Positions 40,928-50,190 of a stretch of 64,000 nucleotides of DNA are shown piece after piece. Both the position numbers and the translations under genes were made by a program. The stretch comes from an uncultured Prevotellaceae bacterium (GTDB lineage Bacteria > Bacteroidota > Bacteroidia > Bacteroidales > Bacteroidaceae). Numbering within the stretch: position 1 is the first letter of the stretch; each line of letters begins with the position of its first letter. Location of the stretch: assembly GCA_946186505.1 (NCBI GenBank), contig CAMHNI010000009.1:32349-96348 (forward strand), given 5' to 3'. The notes below the pieces were generated by a model. That model was not told the origin of the DNA. It did no database searches and saw only the letters and a program-made list of their open reading frames with translations.

Positions 40928-40959
40928 CAAAGTTATGAATAATTTCTGAAACCTCCAAA
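40928..40959 (-). promoter_or_regulatory. Promoter of the DUF2851-thioesterase-dprA unit
   Basis: On the minus strand TAACTTTG (40935-40928) lies 20 bases after TTTG (40959-40956), an exact consensus fit. Confidence 0.72.
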
Positions 40960-41078
40960 CGATTTGTTGTTTTTCAATACTGTATATGCTTTTAATGAAA
41001 GAAAAAAAGAATTCCGCAAGGTTATTCCAAAAAAATGGCGTAAATTTGCAGCCGGAAACTTACTAACTCGCTATTATA

Positions 41079-42968
41079 ATGATGAAGAAGACCTTGTATT
41101 TATTGTTCGCCGTATTGATGACCACAGCAGCCACACAGTCTGACGCCATCACCTTGAAACGTGTCAGTGTACACGATCCGAGCGTCGTGTGGGAGCCTAC
41201 CGGCAAGTTCTACTATATCTTCGGTACCCATAGAGGGGCAGCCCGCTCGAAGGACATGATGAGCTGGACAGAAGCCCCCTTCACCTTTGGCCTGTCTGAC
41301 GACGACGGCAATATCACCAGCAGGCTCTCCAGCCAGAAAACCGGCAATACTCCCAACACATACAGCAAGTTCTTCCGGACCAACATGACCAAGACCGTCA
41401 AGAAGGGAGATGAAACGCTGACGTTTGGCAACTTTGACGTCTGGGCATGGTCGAATGTCGGCAGCAACAACTACGACATGGACGGCAACATGTGGGCTCC
41501 CGATATTGTCTATAATGAGAAAATGGGCAAATGGTGTATGTACTTCAGCATCAATGGTGACAACTGGGCTTCCAGCATCGTACTGCTCACTGCCGACCGC
41601 ATTAACGGTCCTTATGTCTATCAGGGACCGGTGGTCTTCTCCGGCTTCTACAATACATCAGTAGCAGAACTATCTTATAAGAACACAGACTTGGAGCTGG
41701 CACTGGGCACACAGAATTCGCTTCCGTCACGTTACAATCCACGGAACAGCAAAGGTGAGACCACTTGGGGCAACCGATGGCCCAACTGCATTGACCCCTG
41801 CGTGTTCTTCGATGAAGAAGGCAAACTCTGGATGTCATACGGTTCATGGAGCGGTGGCATCTGGATGCTGGAACTCGACGAGGAAACAGGTCTGCGCGAT
41901 TACAACGTGAGCTATCCCTCTACGGGCGGCTCTACTGATGCCGTCAGCAGCGACCCCTATTTCGGCAAGAAAATAGCCGGTGGCTGCTATGTTTCGGGCG
42001 AAGGGTCGTATATTGAGTATATCGGCGGCTACTATTATCTTTTCGTCACCTATGGCTTCATGCTGTCGGCGCTGCCCAACGACCCCACTGCCGGCGGCTA
42101 CCAGATGCGTGTGTTCCGCTCGGAATCTCCCAACGGTCCCTACAAAGACTGCCGCGGGAACAGTGCCGTCTATACAAGCTACCAGATGAACTATGGTCCT
42201 AAGGCCGCTTCCACACGTGGTGTCAATATCTTCGGCGCATACAGCGACTGGGGTAACATGAGTCTCGGAGAGCGTGAACAGGGTCACAACTCCATCATTG
42301 CTGCTGAAGACGGGCGCACCTATCTGGTTTACCATACCCGTTTCCAGGATGAGACCCAAGGGCATGCCGTGCGTGTACACCAGGTGTTTCAAAACCAGGA
42401 TGGATGGCTGGTGGCAGCTCCATTTGAATATACAGGCGAGACCGTGAAGAGTGCCGACATTGCCAGTACACAGCAGGTGGCTACCGGCCAGATACCCGGT
42501 GCATACAAGTTCATGATACACAAATATGGACTTAATTATACATGGGGCAACCAGGAAACAGTCACGCCAACAGATATTACACTGTGTTCCGACGGAACGA
42601 TTATCGGAGCCTATACAGGTACGTGGGAGGTCGTGGAAGGCACATCTTACCTGAACCTGACCATTGGTAGCACTCAATATAAGGGGGTGATGGTAAACCA
42701 GGTGATGGAGTCGAACACGACCCAATGGCCCACCACCACCTTCACGGTCAATGCTAAGAACTCAACCATAGCATTCACCGCACTGGCCAAGAGCGGCGTG
42801 ACGGTGTGGGGCTATCGCGCGGGTGATGACCCAACGGGTATTGGTGATGTTGTGCGTCACCGGTTCTGTGACGGCAACCTGTTTGACTTGCAAGGCCACA
42901 GGGTGACAACACCAGTAGGAAAGGGTATATACATACAAAACGGTAACAAGCGAATCATAAGACAATAA
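41079..42968 (+). CDS. GH43-family arabinanase-like enzyme with type IX sorting tail
   Basis: A 629-residue secreted enzyme. A signal peptide (residues 1-23) is followed by a five-bladed propeller of GH43: VHDPSVVW with Asp33 as likely base, MWAPDIVYNEKMGKWCMYFS, CIDPCVFFDEEGKLWMSYGS with the second Asp, and VSGEGSYIEYIGGYYYLFVT with the acid Glu. Residues of about 460-580 form a C-terminal beta domain as in endo-1,5-alpha-arabinanases. The end NLFDLQGHRVTTPVGKGIYI is a short Prevotella-type T9SS sorting tail. Arabinan is the likely substrate. A -7 box TAAATTTG lies about 30 bases before the start; an IS follows the stop codon by 6 bases. Confidence 0.88.
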   Translation: MMKKTLYLLFAVLMTTAATQSDAITLKRVSVHDPSVVWEPTGKFYYIFGTHRGAARSKDMMSWTEAPFTFGLSDDDGNITSRLSSQKTGNTPNTYSKFFRTNMTKTVKKGDETLTFGNFDVWAWSNVGSNNYDMDGNMWAPDIVYNEKMGKWCMYFSINGDNWASSIVLLTADRINGPYVYQGPVVFSGFYNTSVAELSYKNTDLELALGTQNSLPSRYNPRNSKGETTWGNRWPNCIDPCVFFDEEGKLWMSYGSWSGGIWMLELDEETGLRDYNVSYPSTGGSTDAVSSDPYFGKKIAGGCYVSGEGSYIEYIGGYYYLFVTYGFMLSALPNDPTAGGYQMRVFRSESPNGPYKDCRGNSAVYTSYQMNYGPKAASTRGVNIFGAYSDWGNMSLGEREQGHNSIIAAEDGRTYLVYHTRFQDETQGHAVRVHQVFQNQDGWLVAAPFEYTGETVKSADIASTQQVATGQIPGAYKFMIHKYGLNYTWGNQETVTPTDITLCSDGTIIGAYTGTWEVVEGTSYLNLTIGSTQYKGVMVNQVMESNTTQWPTTTFTVNAKNSTIAFTALAKSGVTVWGYRAGDDPTGIGDVVRHRFCDGNLFDLQGHRVTTPVGKGIYIQNGNKRIIRQ

Positions 42969-42974
42969 AAAAAT

Positions 42975-43002
42975 GGTTCTACTGGATTTAGTGTGAGTTA
43001 AC
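42975..43002 (+). repeat. Left terminal inverted repeat of the IS
   Basis: 28 bp, exactly complementary to 44306-44333. It begins GGTTCTACTGG. Confidence 0.95.
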
Positions 43003-43075
43003 ATTTCGATTCGTTAAATCGTTTAACAATAATATATGCCTACAAGTCAAATATTCTTCGTACCTTTGCAGCCGT

Positions 43076-44310
43076 ATGGCCAAGAGTACAGACGAAATAC
43101 TTGCATCCCTTCTGCTTCCACGTGGGAGCGACTGGAGAATAAAGGATGTCCATTCGGACGATCCGAACGAGAGCATATATGTAGAGGTGGAATACTGCAA
43201 GCCGGACATTGTAGTGGCTGGCAAGCACTTTCCTATATACGATTTTCGGCCAGAGCGTGTCTGGAGACATCTGGACATGTGGCAGTACAAGACATTCATC
43301 AAGGCACGTATACCCCGCTGCAAACTGCCGGACGGGAAATATGCCAGTGTAGAAGTGCCTTGGGCGGATGCCGGAGAGCGCATGACCGAACTGCTCGAAA
43401 AAAAACGATAGACACCTTGCTCCAGACGAAGAGCCAGGTCAGGACGTCCCGCCTTTTGCGGCTCACTCCCGACCAGGTGCGTCACGTCATGGAACGCAGC
43501 GTGGAGTTTGGCCTGAGCATTAGGAGCAAAATCAAGATATACCACCATCTGTGTATTGACGAAAAGGCAAGGAGCAAACGTGAGTATGTCACTATTCTTA
43601 GCGATGGTGACACTGGCTTTGTGATTGACGTTGCAAATGGCCGTGCAGAGGAGAATGCCAAGAAGTTGATAGAGAAGAACTTGACCCCTATCCAGCGGGC
43701 CGCCGTCGAGACTATCTCCATGGACATGTGGCAGGCTTTCATCAATGTTGCCAAAAAGCTGTTTCCCAATGCCAAGATCTGCCATGACCCCTACCATCTC
43801 GTCCAGCATCTGAACAAGGCCGTTGACAAGACGAGGATTCGGGAGGTGAAGACACAGAATGAGCTGAAGAACACCAAGTATCTCTTCCTCAAAGACACGG
43901 CCAGTTTCACGGACAAGCAGCAGATGAAGTTCGATGCCATCAGCAAGGCCAATTATGAGGTGTCGCGAGCATGGAGAATCAAGGAGAACTTCAGGGATAT
44001 TATTCGCACAGCTAATCGGGAAGGGGCTTTTGCGCTCTACAACATGTGGTTCATCGAATCCACAAAGGCACATATACCAGAGATAGGCAAAGTACTCGAC
44101 ATGTTTGCAAGCCATTCCACAGGTATCCTCAATGCTCTCAGAACTGGGAGAAACAATGGTAAAGCCGAAAGGCTCAACGGCTCCATTCAGGAGCTGAAGA
44201 CTATCGGAAGGGGGTATAAGGATGCTGAGCATTTCAGAACCGCCATACTGTTCTTCCACGGAGGACTTGTCTTGCATAGAGACCATCTATTGTTAAATAC
44301 GTTAAGTTAA
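43076..44310 (+). CDS. ISL3-type transposase read through a -1 frameshift
   Basis: Two frames form one enzyme. The first (43076-43411, 111 codons) has the N-terminal ISL3 pattern (YDFRPERVWRHLDMWQYKT, RIPRCKLPDGKY, VPWAD). The second continues from 43405 to 44310 and holds the DDE core: YHHLCIDEKARSK, ETISMDMWQAFI, and GKAERLNGSIQELKT with the Glu. They meet at eight A residues (43398-43405). A -1 slip on A-AAA-AAA gives EKK-TIDTLL and a product of about 411 residues, close to the family length. Programmed slippage is therefore likely, though a disabling single-base mutation cannot be excluded. Confidence 0.87.
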
Positions 44311-44333
44311 CTCACACTAAATCCAGTAGAACC
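44306..44333 (-). repeat. Right terminal inverted repeat of the IS
   Basis: 28 bp, exactly complementary to 42975-43002. It contains the transposase stop codon. Confidence 0.95.
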
Positions 44334-44337
44334 GATA

Positions 44338-46041
44338 ATGAGAGAATTTGTGTTATGGTCCTTCGTGTTGCTTTCGGCAGCCATGCGTGCGCAAACGACA
44401 CAAACTCAAGCGACCACCGACAGCATATTGACGGATAAAGCCCCCTTTTATCTGCAACTCTACCTTGGCGTCAACAAGTCGGCCAATGAGAATCTGCCAT
44501 GGACAGAGTTCTCGGGATATCCTTGGTCAACAGGTATGTTTTTTGCTATTGGCCGTGAGATAACTCCTTTGTGGGGCTGGCGTGTAGCATTGCGCATCAA
44601 CCGCAACAAAAGCCGTAATGTACCGGTCTGTGAATCGAAAGAAGTATGGGCATGGAACAATACGAGCGTATTCGCAGATGCCACCTTTGACGTAACAGAT
44701 GTGTTTCGAAAACCAGAATTCATACCGAAGGATTCTGCACACAACATCCTGTCGCACCGTTTCAATCTGAAAGCCTTTGCAGGCATAGGGGCGGCATATA
44801 CGTGGAGTTTCGACAAAGTACCATTGTCCTATACTCATCCCTACTCACGTTCCAGCAAACTGCTGCCTGCCATACGGGCCGGTGTGACTGCCACATGGAA
44901 ACTTTCAAACAGATGGCACATTGGTGCAGAACTGAGCCAAACATTATTTGAGGACCATTTCAATGGCGTAGCATACGATACACCTTTGGACACACGAACA
45001 AACTTGAAAGTGGGGTTAACCTATCTCCTGATAAAGAAGAAGAGGTTTACCAAACCCGTTATTCGCCTGAACAAGTTGAAAGAGTGTCCGCTACTGCCGT
45101 TCATCATGCCAGACCCGGAGGAGACCAAACTGCGACAGATAGCAGGACATGCTTTCCTCGACTTCCCAGTCAACGAGACGGTCATCTATCCCGATTACCG
45201 CAGGAACCCAGAGGAGTTGGCAAGAATCCACAAGTCGATTGACAGTGCGATGTTCGACAAATCGGTTGTCGTGACACGCATCATCCTGCATGGCTATGCT
45301 TCACCCGAGAGTCCCTACAGCAATAACACTCGTCTGGCAAAAGGACGTACCGAAGCACTGAAGAGTTACCTGATACGTAACTACAACTTCAATTCACAGG
45401 TGTTCCAAACCAACTTCACACCAGAGGATTGGGAGAACCTGCAAGGCTTCCTGATTGACACTCACACACGGAAGGTGAAGGGCGATTTCTGGTACGAGAA
45501 CAAGAACTACACGGAAACGCCGGAGGCTCCTGAGTTTGTCCTGAAACACCGCGACGAGATGCTTCGCATCATTGGCAGGAACATGGATCCTGATGCCAAG
45601 GAGGAACTCCTGAAGAAGGTGGCTGGTGGCGAGCCTTACCGCTGGCTGCTGGAACACGTCTATCCGGGGCTTCGCCATACTGACTACATCATCGAATACA
45701 AGATAAGGGCTTTCTCCGTCGAAAAGGGCCGTAAGCTTATCTATACCCACCCCGAGGCTTTGAGCTTAGAAGAGATGTACAAGGTGGCGACGAGCTACAA
45801 GGAAGGTTCGGAGAACTGGCTTGACGCACTGCTTATAGCTGTCAACCAATTCCCAGACAACGAGACAGCCAATCTCAATGCTGCCTGTGGTTGCGTCATG
45901 ACCAAACGCTTGGTAGATGCAAAGAAATATCTCGAAAAAGCTGGCACCACAAGGCAAGCAAATTATGTTGGCAATGTCATCAAGGCCATGGAGGGAAGCG
46001 TCAACTGGAAATTAGAAAACAATAGAATAATAATAGAATAA
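44338..46041 (+). CDS. OmpA-family outer-membrane protein
   Basis: A 567-residue protein with a signal peptide (MREFVLWSFVLLSAAMRAQ). Residues of about 30-240 look like a beta-barrel (LYLGVNKSANENLPWTEFSG, VGLTYLLIKKKR). Residues of about 265-400 are OmpA-like (FLDFPVNETVIYPDYRRNP, ILHGYASPESPYSNNTRLAK), and the C-terminal third is helical and TPR-like. Bacteroidales proteins of this build often accompany fimbria-type gene sets and anchor to peptidoglycan. The start codon is 5 bases from the end of an IS, so its native promoter and leader appear lost. The nucleotide-sugar dehydrogenase gene follows after 5 bases. Confidence 0.8.
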   Translation: MREFVLWSFVLLSAAMRAQTTQTQATTDSILTDKAPFYLQLYLGVNKSANENLPWTEFSGYPWSTGMFFAIGREITPLWGWRVALRINRNKSRNVPVCESKEVWAWNNTSVFADATFDVTDVFRKPEFIPKDSAHNILSHRFNLKAFAGIGAAYTWSFDKVPLSYTHPYSRSSKLLPAIRAGVTATWKLSNRWHIGAELSQTLFEDHFNGVAYDTPLDTRTNLKVGLTYLLIKKKRFTKPVIRLNKLKECPLLPFIMPDPEETKLRQIAGHAFLDFPVNETVIYPDYRRNPEELARIHKSIDSAMFDKSVVVTRIILHGYASPESPYSNNTRLAKGRTEALKSYLIRNYNFNSQVFQTNFTPEDWENLQGFLIDTHTRKVKGDFWYENKNYTETPEAPEFVLKHRDEMLRIIGRNMDPDAKEELLKKVAGGEPYRWLLEHVYPGLRHTDYIIEYKIRAFSVEKGRKLIYTHPEALSLEEMYKVATSYKEGSENWLDALLIAVNQFPDNETANLNAACGCVMTKRLVDAKKYLEKAGTTRQANYVGNVIKAMEGSVNWKLENNRIIIE

Positions 46042-46046
46042 GAAAC

Positions 46047-47315
46047 ATGAAAGAGACAAAAATCTGTGTAATCGGATTAGGTTACGTCGGACTGCCGTTG
46101 GCACGTCTGTTTTCCACAAAATTCAAGACTGTTGGCTTTGACTTGAACAAAGCACGTGTGGATGCTCTGATGGAAGGGCATGATGCGACATTAGAGGTTG
46201 ATGACAACTTGCTGCAGGAAGCCATCAACAGCAACGGATTCAAATGTACAACAAACATCGATGACATCAAGGAGTGCAATTTCTATGTGGTTGCCGTCCC
46301 GACACCCGTCGATGAGGACGACTTCCCCGACTTGCGCCCCCTGGTAGGAGCCAGCGAGACCGTAGGCAAGGTTATCTCCAAAGGCGACGTCGTGGTGTAT
46401 GAGAGCACCGTCTATCCAGGCGTGACCGAAGAGGAGTGTCTTCCCGTCGTGGAACGCGTCAGTGGATTGAAGTTCAATGAAGATTTCTTTGCCGGCTATT
46501 CACCGGAGCGTATCAATCCGGGCGACAAGCAGCATACTGTTGAGAAGATCAAGAAAGTGACATCAGGTTCCACACCTGAGATTGCCGACTATGTAGATGC
46601 TGTGTATAACTCGGTGCTGGTGAACGGAACACACAAGGCTTCGAGCATCAAGGTGGCAGAGGCATCAAAGATTATTGAGAACTCGCAGCGCGACGTGAAT
46701 ATTGCATTCATGAACGAACTGGCCAGAATCTTCAATATGATGGGCATTGACACACACGACGTCATTGAAGCCGCCGCATCAAAATGGAACTTCATCAAGC
46801 TGTCACCAGGACTGGTAGGCGGCCACTGCATCAGTGTCGATCCGTACTACTTAATACAGAAAGCTCAAGTCTATGGCGTGTGGCCCCGTATCATGATGAA
46901 TGCCCGCCGACTCAATGATACGATGGGTGAGTATGTGGGCAATCAGGTCATCAAACTGATGAACAAGAAAGGGGTCATGGTCAAAGATGCCAATATCCTC
47001 ATCCTCGGCGTGACATTCAAAGAGAACTGCCCCGATATCCGTAATACAAAGGTGGTAGATATTGTCTATACACTTGAAGAATACACCAAAAACATTACCA
47101 TCTATGATCCTTGGGCGAATGCTGAACATGTGAAGAAGGAATATGGTGTTGATATTACAAACCAACAGCCTACGGGGCAGTTTGACGCTATTATTCTCGC
47201 TGTGGCACATAACCAGTTTACTACAATGGATGTCAAGGCATTAGCCAAGGACGTAAGCGTCATCTTCGACGTAAAAGGTGTCCTGCCACGCGACGTCATT
47301 GACGGACGATTATAA
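46047..47315 (+). CDS. Nucleotide-sugar 6-dehydrogenase (TviB/WbpA type)
   Basis: A 422-residue NAD-dependent enzyme that oxidises the C6 hydroxyl of a UDP-(N-acetyl)hexosamine to the uronic acid for capsule or O-antigen. The NAD site is IGLGYVGLPLARLF near residue 10, the catalytic Cys region is SPGLVGGHCISVDPYYL near 253, and ESTVYPGVTEE and FFAGYSPERINPGD also fit. The VPTP-x-(D)E motif and the GHCISVDPYY form point to the UDP-GlcNAc/GalNAc group rather than UDP-glucose dehydrogenase. It lies 5 bases after the OmpA-family gene. Confidence 0.9.
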   Translation: MKETKICVIGLGYVGLPLARLFSTKFKTVGFDLNKARVDALMEGHDATLEVDDNLLQEAINSNGFKCTTNIDDIKECNFYVVAVPTPVDEDDFPDLRPLVGASETVGKVISKGDVVVYESTVYPGVTEEECLPVVERVSGLKFNEDFFAGYSPERINPGDKQHTVEKIKKVTSGSTPEIADYVDAVYNSVLVNGTHKASSIKVAEASKIIENSQRDVNIAFMNELARIFNMMGIDTHDVIEAAASKWNFIKLSPGLVGGHCISVDPYYLIQKAQVYGVWPRIMMNARRLNDTMGEYVGNQVIKLMNKKGVMVKDANILILGVTFKENCPDIRNTKVVDIVYTLEEYTKNITIYDPWANAEHVKKEYGVDITNQQPTGQFDAIILAVAHNQFTTMDVKALAKDVSVIFDVKGVLPRDVIDGRL

Positions 47316-47332
47316 TAGAAGGGAAATAAAAA

Positions 47333-47893
47333 ATGCAAAATAGACTCATTACATTATTGGCATGCCTGATCTGCTCCATTGGGCTGTGGGCTGTTTCTGA
47401 CGACGAGCTCAAACGCATGGAGGCTGATATGCTAAAATATATCAGCTCCAACAACAGGGACTCCTTTTACAATATATCAGAACAGCTGAAGGATGCCTGT
47501 AAGGAAGCCGGCGATGAACGCCTGTTCTATAGCGCATGGAGCAACCAGGCCGTCTATGAAGCCAATTGTCATCAAAAGGCACTGGTTGGTGTTGACAAAA
47601 CCGCACAGGTCTTACAGCGATTGCTGTCGGGAGCAAAGGTCAACGTCATTCCCAGTGGCTGCTGTGGCATGGCCGGCTCGTTCGGATATGAAAAGGAGCA
47701 TTACAAGACCTCACTGGCTATTGGTGAGATGGTCCTTTTCCCTGCTGTCCGAAAGGTGGTGAAAGCGTCGGACGGTTTCCTCACATTCGTTGCTGCCCCT
47801 GGTACGTCATGCCGACAGCAAATACTCGATGGGACCGGCGTTAAAGCCGTACATCCCATCGAGCTGTTGCTAAGGTTTATGAAAAAACGATAA
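47333..47893 (+). pseudogene. Chimeric ORF: sensor-kinase N-terminus joined to an Fe-S oxidoreductase C-terminus
   Basis: 186 residues in one open frame but from two unrelated families. Residues 1-79 are a signal peptide and DDELKRMEADMLKYISSNNR to AGDERLFYSAWSNQAVYEA, the start of Prevotella sensor-kinase-like proteins. From residue 80 (CHQKALVGVDKTAQVL, IPSGCCGMAGSFGYEKEHY, APGTSCRQQILDGTG) it is the last cysteine-rich part of an FAD/Fe-S-linked oxidase (CCG-domain type). The flavin domain and the kinase domain are both missing. A deletion between two genes explains it. The peptide would be exported without its cluster partners, so it is probably not functional. Confidence 0.78.
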
Positions 47894-47898
47894 CCGCG

Positions 47899-50175
47899 TT
47901 ACTCGGCATCCCACCATTCCGTCAGCGAGTTTTCCTGAACGTATGTCTTGAAACTGGGATAGCGCGTCAGGATTTCCTCTCGCTCCGTACACCAGACGTA
48001 GTCGGCGCTGACAGCCAGTTTTGAGGCGGGTTCGCCCTGATGGGCTGTCAGTTCCACCCACTCGCCACGCTTCTGCACCATCACAGTGACATCATTCGGG
48101 TTGTTGAAGGTGCCCGTCAGCGTTTTTACCACGTCGGCCCTGCCATCAACCCCATTCTTGGCCTGCGTATTCACCATGACATTGGTAGCTACGCCATACA
48201 GGTTGTGTACCTCGTAGTCGTTATAGCTCGTTCCCGTCTCACCGTTCCAACCTACAGTCAGCGGCAGTGTGCCGCCAGCGGCTTTCAGCCTGACCTGTGC
48301 CTTGGTATTGGTTGAATTGATACGCACGTCAAACACCACGTCATTGAAGTCAAAGTCCGTACGCTGCGTGACGCTCAGGTCTTCGGCAATGACACGAATC
48401 CAGTCACCCCAGGTATCGGTGCCAGTATCATCGCCTGTGAAACCGGGATTACAGGTGGTCTCCGCAATCGTGATGTTGGGCTTGCCTATGGAGAACGCCT
48501 CATCGCCGGAAGCATAAATGTTACTCATGTCACAGCCGTTCTTGAAGTGGATGAACGGATACTGGCCGCTATAGCCCTGTGCGAAATGCTCGTCAGCCGA
48601 CACATAGAGTTTCCCACTGTAAGTGACGTTACCCTCGCCCGTCTCCGTCTTGATAATCCGCCTGGCCTGGAACACGGCGTAGTCTGTTCCTTCCGTGGGG
48701 CCGTAGATGCCATAATTGGCCTTGGTGGCATTCATGGTGGCCGTCTCCGTCACCTTGAACACAGACTTGCCACCCATATAGATATAGAACGGACCGCCGG
48801 TATAAGTCGCGTCGTCATCGGTAAAGTTTCCGCCTCCGTTGAAGTATTTGGTCACAACGCCCGACTCGGCATCCATACGGAAACTGCTGCTGCCGTCATT
48901 GTCGCCCAGGTTCATGTTGAAGTTTTCTTCCACATTCATGCGACAATTGTTGATGACCTGACTGCTGCCGGCCGTATAGATAAAATCCCGGGTGTTAAAG
49001 GTGCCGTTGTTCACCCAAGTGTTGCCATTGCTGTTGACGATGGTGTTGCCGTAGATGGTCGTGACACCATTGTTCTGGAAGAAAGCACTTCCCTCCGTTC
49101 CAAGATAGGCTCCGTACAGGTCACCGTCGTTGATGAGGGTTGAACCCCTACTGCCGTCCGTGTTGTTATAGACCTTGATGATGCCTACGGAGGTCATGGT
49201 TCCTGTCTTGTTGACAACCACACCGTTGGTGTTGACTTCGATAGAGGTGAAACTGCTGTTCACGTCTATGTAGAACTTGCCGCTGTTCGCTACCAGGTTG
49301 GCATCACACCTGAAGGTGCCGCCCTCCTGATAATAGACGGCCTGACGGTCGCTGCCATCGACCAGGGCATGGTTCACGTCAATGTAGTTGAAGACCGTGA
49401 CATCCGAGTTGTGGGCGTAGAGGTCTGCAGCCTGCAACTGCATGAAACCGCCGACACTGATGCTGCCGCCTTCACAGAACAGCTCATTTCCGCCGTTGAC
49501 AACCATGTTCCCCGTCACATCAATGGAGCCGCCATTGTTGTAGTAGCTTACATTCCCCGTGGCAACATTGGCTCTTATCTGTAGTCTGGCACCAGGGGCA
49601 ATATAGACTTTCGTTCCTCCCTGAAAACCATTGTTGATCGTCAGGGTTGCATCTTTCAGCAGATAAATCAGCATATTGTCTGACACAATGAAGCTCTTCT
49701 CGGAAAAATCGCAGTTGCCGCTTACGTAGAGTGTTCCTCCACTACGTTGCCAGCCATTTTCCTCAGTGCCTCCGCCGCCCCAGATGTTAACCCCGTCTAT
49801 TGAACTGACGATGTCCTCGTCAATATAGCTGGTACCTATGGCATAGCCGTCGGCAGGATAGGGCTCCACTCCCTCAGGAACCTCTTCCAGGAAATTGTCA
49901 GCGCTCATCTCCGTAGTGGTCGGTTTGTCGGGTATGTCGGCAGTAAAGTCGTGATCAGGAACTATGGTCCTTGTCAGTCGCGAGGGTGTGGCCTGGACAC
50001 CAAATCCCCATGTCTGTTCAGCCGCAGGCTGTCCGAAGACATCGACGAATATACGGTTATAGGTATCGGTGGCCTGTTCACCCGGCGACATCGAGTCGAT
50101 ATCGTGCGAGCAGCCTGTAAATGATGCCCCCAAAGAGAGAGCTGCCATGGCGGTGATGAAATACTTATTCTTCAT
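47899..50175 (-). CDS. LruC-domain lipoprotein with beta-solenoid, copy B
   Basis: 758 residues. The lipobox SFTGCSHD marks a lipoprotein. Residues of about 38-62 carry the Bacteroidales motif YNRIFVDVFGQ...QTWGFG. Residues of about 130-560 are short Asn/Gly-rich strands (GNTIVNSNGNTWVNNG, MVVNGGNELFCEGGSI) that look like a right-handed solenoid. The C-terminal LruC/DUF4842 domain starts near 600 (VIAEDLSVTQRTDFDFNDVV, with a DxDxND calcium-like site) and ends with EPASKLAV and a WWDAE tail. It is the third gene of the operon with the InlB-repeat protein and a close paralogue (copy A). The family role is surface display or adhesion by inference. Confidence 0.84.
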   Translation of the reverse strand: MKNKYFITAMAALSLGASFTGCSHDIDSMSPGEQATDTYNRIFVDVFGQPAAEQTWGFGVQATPSRLTRTIVPDHDFTADIPDKPTTTEMSADNFLEEVPEGVEPYPADGYAIGTSYIDEDIVSSIDGVNIWGGGGTEENGWQRSGGTLYVSGNCDFSEKSFIVSDNMLIYLLKDATLTINNGFQGGTKVYIAPGARLQIRANVATGNVSYYNNGGSIDVTGNMVVNGGNELFCEGGSISVGGFMQLQAADLYAHNSDVTVFNYIDVNHALVDGSDRQAVYYQEGGTFRCDANLVANSGKFYIDVNSSFTSIEVNTNGVVVNKTGTMTSVGIIKVYNNTDGSRGSTLINDGDLYGAYLGTEGSAFFQNNGVTTIYGNTIVNSNGNTWVNNGTFNTRDFIYTAGSSQVINNCRMNVEENFNMNLGDNDGSSSFRMDAESGVVTKYFNGGGNFTDDDATYTGGPFYIYMGGKSVFKVTETATMNATKANYGIYGPTEGTDYAVFQARRIIKTETGEGNVTYSGKLYVSADEHFAQGYSGQYPFIHFKNGCDMSNIYASGDEAFSIGKPNITIAETTCNPGFTGDDTGTDTWGDWIRVIAEDLSVTQRTDFDFNDVVFDVRINSTNTKAQVRLKAAGGTLPLTVGWNGETGTSYNDYEVHNLYGVATNVMVNTQAKNGVDGRADVVKTLTGTFNNPNDVTVMVQKRGEWVELTAHQGEPASKLAVSADYVWCTEREEILTRYPSFKTYVQENSLTEWWDAE

Positions 50176-50190
50176 TGTTACACCTTGTCG

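Larger units (their letters stand above)
42975..44333 (+). mobile_element. ISL3-like insertion sequence, 1359 bp
   Basis: A complete insertion sequence. Its ends are perfect 28-bp inverted repeats starting GGTTCTACTGGATTTAGTGT (42975-43002 and 44306-44333). It holds one transposase in two overlapping frames and its own -7 box TACCTTTG (43061-43068). The transposase stop codon lies within the right repeat. The 8 bases outside each end do not match, so no target duplication is seen. It separates the GH43 gene from the OmpA-family gene. Confidence 0.92.

Noticed and set aside
42988..44286. Long open frame antisense to the transposase (432 codons)
   Set aside because: It mirrors the transposase coding sequence and lacks any recognisable domain.
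42967..44341. Target-site duplication of the IS
   Set aside because: The 8 bases left (AAAAAAAT) and right (GATAATGA) of the element do not match, and no shorter convincing duplication was found.
47333..47893. Treating the chimeric ORF as a genuine small redox protein
   Set aside because: The cysteine-rich end lacks the cluster-binding and flavin parts, and the start belongs to another family. A deletion scar is simpler.
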